64,000 bases of DNA from Nemopilema nomurai (lineage: Eukaryota; Cnidaria; Scyphozoa; Rhizostomeae; Rhizostomatidae). A program made the translations under genes and the position numbers. How positions within the stretch are numbered: position 1 is the first letter of the stretch; every line of letters starts with the position of its first letter. The notes under the pieces were generated by a model. It worked only from the letters and a program-made list of their open reading frames with translations. It was not told the origin of the DNA and did not search any database. Where the stretch lies: NCBI GenBank assembly GCA_003864495.1, contig ML133458.1, positions 1,159,592-1,223,591 of the forward strand, in the 5' to 3' direction. Positions 61,241-64,000 of this stretch are shown here, piece after piece.

Positions 61241-63942
61241 ATGCCTCGCGCCGCACTATTTCTGTTTGTCATCTATATCCACCTCCAAGGTAAGCATTGT
61301 CTTATTGATTTTTGCAAAGAATTGGATATTGTTGGTAAATCTGTAAAGTGCATGTTCGTTGACACATCACAAATCACTGAGGCATGTATCCTATCATGAA
61401 TGTACACATCAGAATTGCCGTTCAAGGTACGATAATAAGGTTAATGACTCTAGTGTCTGCCATTAAACTAAACTTAATATTGGTAATGTCCGTGCATTGT
61501 AAATAGCACCTCACAAGTAAACACGAGGTTTCTGCTGATGGCATTTGCAGCATCTCAAACGGATGCAGTTCTGCATAGGAAGTGCTTGAATAATTTTGCC
61601 ATAGAAGTGCCCTGAATAAGTGTTTCACAAGTGCCCAGAACTATGTAGTTCATTGCTCTAACTTAGAAGACATGAATCCTTGCCAGAACAAACATTTACA
61701 GAGATTAGAGGCTCAGTACATTGTTTTTAAGGAATTAAGATATTTTTTCGAAAACACGATCAACATCAACAAAAGAGACAACAGACTCTAAAAACACGAT
61801 CAACATCAACAAAAGATACAACAGACTCTAAAAGCATACCTCCTTATAGGCAGTCAAAAAGCGATGGGGAAATGTTTTAAAAAACTGGAAAACTTCTCAC
61901 GGCGGTATCCGTGGAAGTTGACTTGCAAAAATTTGTACAATGTCGACTTATGTGAAGAAAGTTAAAACAAACTGACTAAGTATAAGATTAGATGGGCGCA
62001 GCTTTGTAGCAATAGAGGAAATGATAACAGTCAAAGAAGTAACTGTGCAAAGCTGCCTTGATAACGTCATGAGATAGTCCTCAACGCCGAGTATGTTGAC
62101 CTTTTGCCCCAAAAGAGCCCCCCCCCCCCCCACTCTATTATTGGGAAATTCGAATACCTCATCAAGACCTCGCGTGAAGAATTCTGAAGCTGCGTGACTC
62201 ATAGCCATTGCAGCTATCATTGCTAGTAAAAGGGGCCCGCTGTAACTCTTCATAACATTTGACGCTTTTACATTCTACAGAAAGATTTCATGAATAAAAT
62301 ATTCAGAGCTGAACAGAATACCTGTCAAATTGAGAGGATCTACTGATAGCGATTCATATCCAGTGGTTCGATTGTATGAGCAGCGAGACTTTTGGGTCTT
62401 CTCTTTGTTTACTCCTTTCAGGTCTAGAAAATTAATTTTTTTGAAAAAGGATTAGAACTTAAATCATAATAGTAAGCAATATTAGGAGGCATAGTTTGGC
62501 TAGCAATTTCGATTTTGTGCTGTTTGAATGCAAAATGTATTGCAATTGAATTCCGAACCGGTTGCCAACTTTGCCAAGGTGCGTATGGTGGGGGCAGGCT
62601 CAAGCTATCAATGGGACGAGTTACGTACCTTGTTATCAAGAGGTCTGCAAAAATATTAGGTTCGTTTTCCAATTCCTCTTGGAATTCAAGTCAGCAAGGA
62701 GTATTTCACATCGTACAACTGAAATATTTTAACAAAAATGTCTAAGACTTTGCAACTTAGTATTCGAATTTATTCGCACATTTTTTAATTGAAAGTGCTT
62801 TGTTATTTTCATTAACATTGTTTTGAAAAGGATCGAGTTACTGTTATGGTAACACACAACTCGTTTCTGCTCTAGCCATTTTGGCAAGGATCGCAGTTCT
62901 AAATAAAGTCATAAACAAAAGTCATAAACGTGACATTGCGTCTCCAAATCAATTCAGAGAGCAGCACCCATCATATTTTGCGTATCACAACTCACCAAAT
63001 ACACGATCTCATTTACAGCAACACAGTGCTGGTACGAAAAATCCCTGTTTGAAAATCTTTTTCAAAATTACAATACTGTACTGCGTCCAGTCCGACATCA
63101 CGATGAGAAAGTTCAAGTGCAAGTGGATTTAGGATTGACTCAGATTATTTCAATGGTAAGCAACTTCAAATACAAATACTTTAGTCCTTTTAATCTTGAC
63201 TGGGACGCAAGTTATATAGTTAGGACCAAAATGATAATTAATATTTATTAATATTAATATTCATAGAACAAAGAATATAATTGCTTCTAGAAGGTTTGGA
63301 AATTCAATTGATTTAAGTTAAGTTAATGCATTTATGAAAGTGGGCTTTGAAACTTAAAAGGAAGTAAGAGATTTAACAGCTTCAAGGTAGGGCAACAACG
63401 GTCAGAACTGATGCTAGAAAACTATTTGAATGAATGTTAAAAGAATAAATTAATTAATGAATTGTTGAATGGATGTTACGACACCGCGATATACTAATCG
63501 CACGAACTGCTACATTGGTGTCTCAACCCAGGGGGATTTAATCAACGATTAAAAAGTGTTGATTATATTAATCCCAGCACAGTACATTCGTGGGCGTGAT
63601 GTACTGTGCTTTACACGGGGTTAATGCAGCTTTATTTTAAACCCTACTACTTGCAATGCCAGTGTTATAAATTAAGGCAAGCCAATTGGCACTGCCTTTT
63701 AAACATGGGGGCATTGAGCTTTGCAATTAAAGTCACAATACTTCTGTCTACAATCAGTTTTATTATCATCAGATTGCAATGATTGTTATCATGATTTTTG
63801 GCATTTTACAAAGATTTCAAAAGTAGGACAAACTGTTTAACGAAAGCATTTCACATCTCCTTGGCTTGAAATTTGACTTTCTTTGTTTCTGTTTTAGGAT
63901 GAAAAGCATCAGGTACTGATTTGGAATGGGTGGGTGAGGCAG
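61241..63942 (+). CDS. Second nicotinic acetylcholine receptor-like subunit, 5' part
   Basis: Three exons fit in phase. Exon 61241-61289 encodes a signal peptide, MPRAALFLFVIYIHLQ. Exon 63019-63155 encodes the start of the ligand-binding domain with YEKSLFENLFQNYNTVLRPV and VQVQVDLGLTQIISM. Exon 63898-63942 (45 bases) encodes DEKHQVLIWNGWVRQ. The last compares residue by residue with DERNQIITTNVWVRQ, exon 3 of the upstream gene. Introns fall at the same places and phases (1, 0, 0), so the two genes are tandem duplicates. This first intron is 1.7 kb. The Cys-loop, loop C and membrane spans lie beyond the window, so alpha or non-alpha type cannot be judged. ATTGGAATGGGTGG continues to an AG|GTAAAT donor, then intron to the window end. 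Confidence 0.9.
61747..61831. repeat. Tandem duplication of about 41 bases
   Basis: AAAACACGATCAACATCAAC followed by AAAAGA(G/T)ACAACAGACTCT occurs twice in direct succession in intron 1 of the second receptor gene. Confidence 0.85.
62118..62131. repeat. C14 homopolymer
   Basis: Fourteen consecutive C residues on the plus strand, a likely length-variable or error-prone tract. Confidence 0.9.
62158..62253 (-). other. Candidate signal-peptide exon on the opposite strand of a receptor intron
   Basis: From an ATG at 62253 the minus strand encodes MKSYSGPLLLAMIAAMAMSH then AASEFFTRGLDE, a convincing signal peptide and short propeptide-like tail, ending at a GATGAG|GTATTC donor in phase 0. Without splicing the frame continues through the C14 tract to 61948 (101 residues). 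No matching downstream exon is certain, so this is only a candidate start of a small secreted protein. Confidence 0.3.
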
Positions 63943-64000
63943 GTAAATCTAATGGATCTTACACAACTTTCAGTTATCGAACCACTCCTAGGGGGGAGGG

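Noticed and set aside
1..64000. CRISPR arrays, bacterial operons or ribosome-binding sites
   Set aside because: The window has spliceosomal introns throughout and no spaced repeat arrays; it is animal nuclear DNA.

Overview
The window is intron-rich, AT-rich eukaryotic DNA with canonical GT-AG introns, animal-type genes and DNA-transposon debris. The gene set is an alpha-type nicotinic acetylcholine receptor pair, uracil-DNA glycosylase with a nuclear PCNA-binding N-terminus, an AAAP amino-acid transporter, an LRR/EF-hand protein of the LRRC74 type and a KICSTOR-like protein. Together these indicate a metazoan, most likely an invertebrate. I favour a cnidarian such as a sea anemone or coral, but that is an impression, not something the sequence proves. 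Almost all coding sequence is in short exons, so I rebuilt genes by joining open segments across splice sites and checking reading phase at every junction.

Layout, left to right. 1-4.9 kb: no certain gene, two candidate plus-strand exons and an AT microsatellite. 5.0-6.6 kb (minus): one large exon of a KICS2/C12orf66-like protein. 6.6-11.8 kb: nothing recognised. 11.8-24.6 kb (minus): a 15-exon gene for a 716-residue LRR plus EF-hand protein. 25.6 kb (plus): a candidate terminal exon. 26.9-27.5 kb: a 590-bp MITE. 29.2-30.3 kb (minus): a two-exon secreted protein with a threefold Cys/Cys-Cys repeat I cannot name. 33.0-37.4 kb (plus): a complete nine-exon uracil-DNA glycosylase gene with CRE-like and E2F-like sites at its 5' end. 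40.8-46.6 kb (plus): a three-exon AAAP transporter whose real first exon lies 3.7 kb upstream of the main coding block. 48.5 kb: a PIF/Harbinger-type MITE with TTA duplications. 49.1-49.5 kb (minus): a candidate small secreted protein. 51.4-56.1 kb (plus): a complete seven-exon nicotinic-type receptor subunit. 59.1-60.1 kb: a decayed Tc1/mariner-like element with a local duplication. 61.2-64.0 kb (plus): the first three exons of a second receptor subunit, cut by the window edge and with the same exon architecture as the first.

The genes do not form an operon or an obvious pathway. The only functional cluster is the tandem receptor pair at the right end. The least described items are the Cys-Cys repeat protein at 29-30 kb, the diverged KICS2-like protein, the LRRC74-like protein with its roughly 290-residue non-LRR N-terminus, and the unassigned candidate exons.
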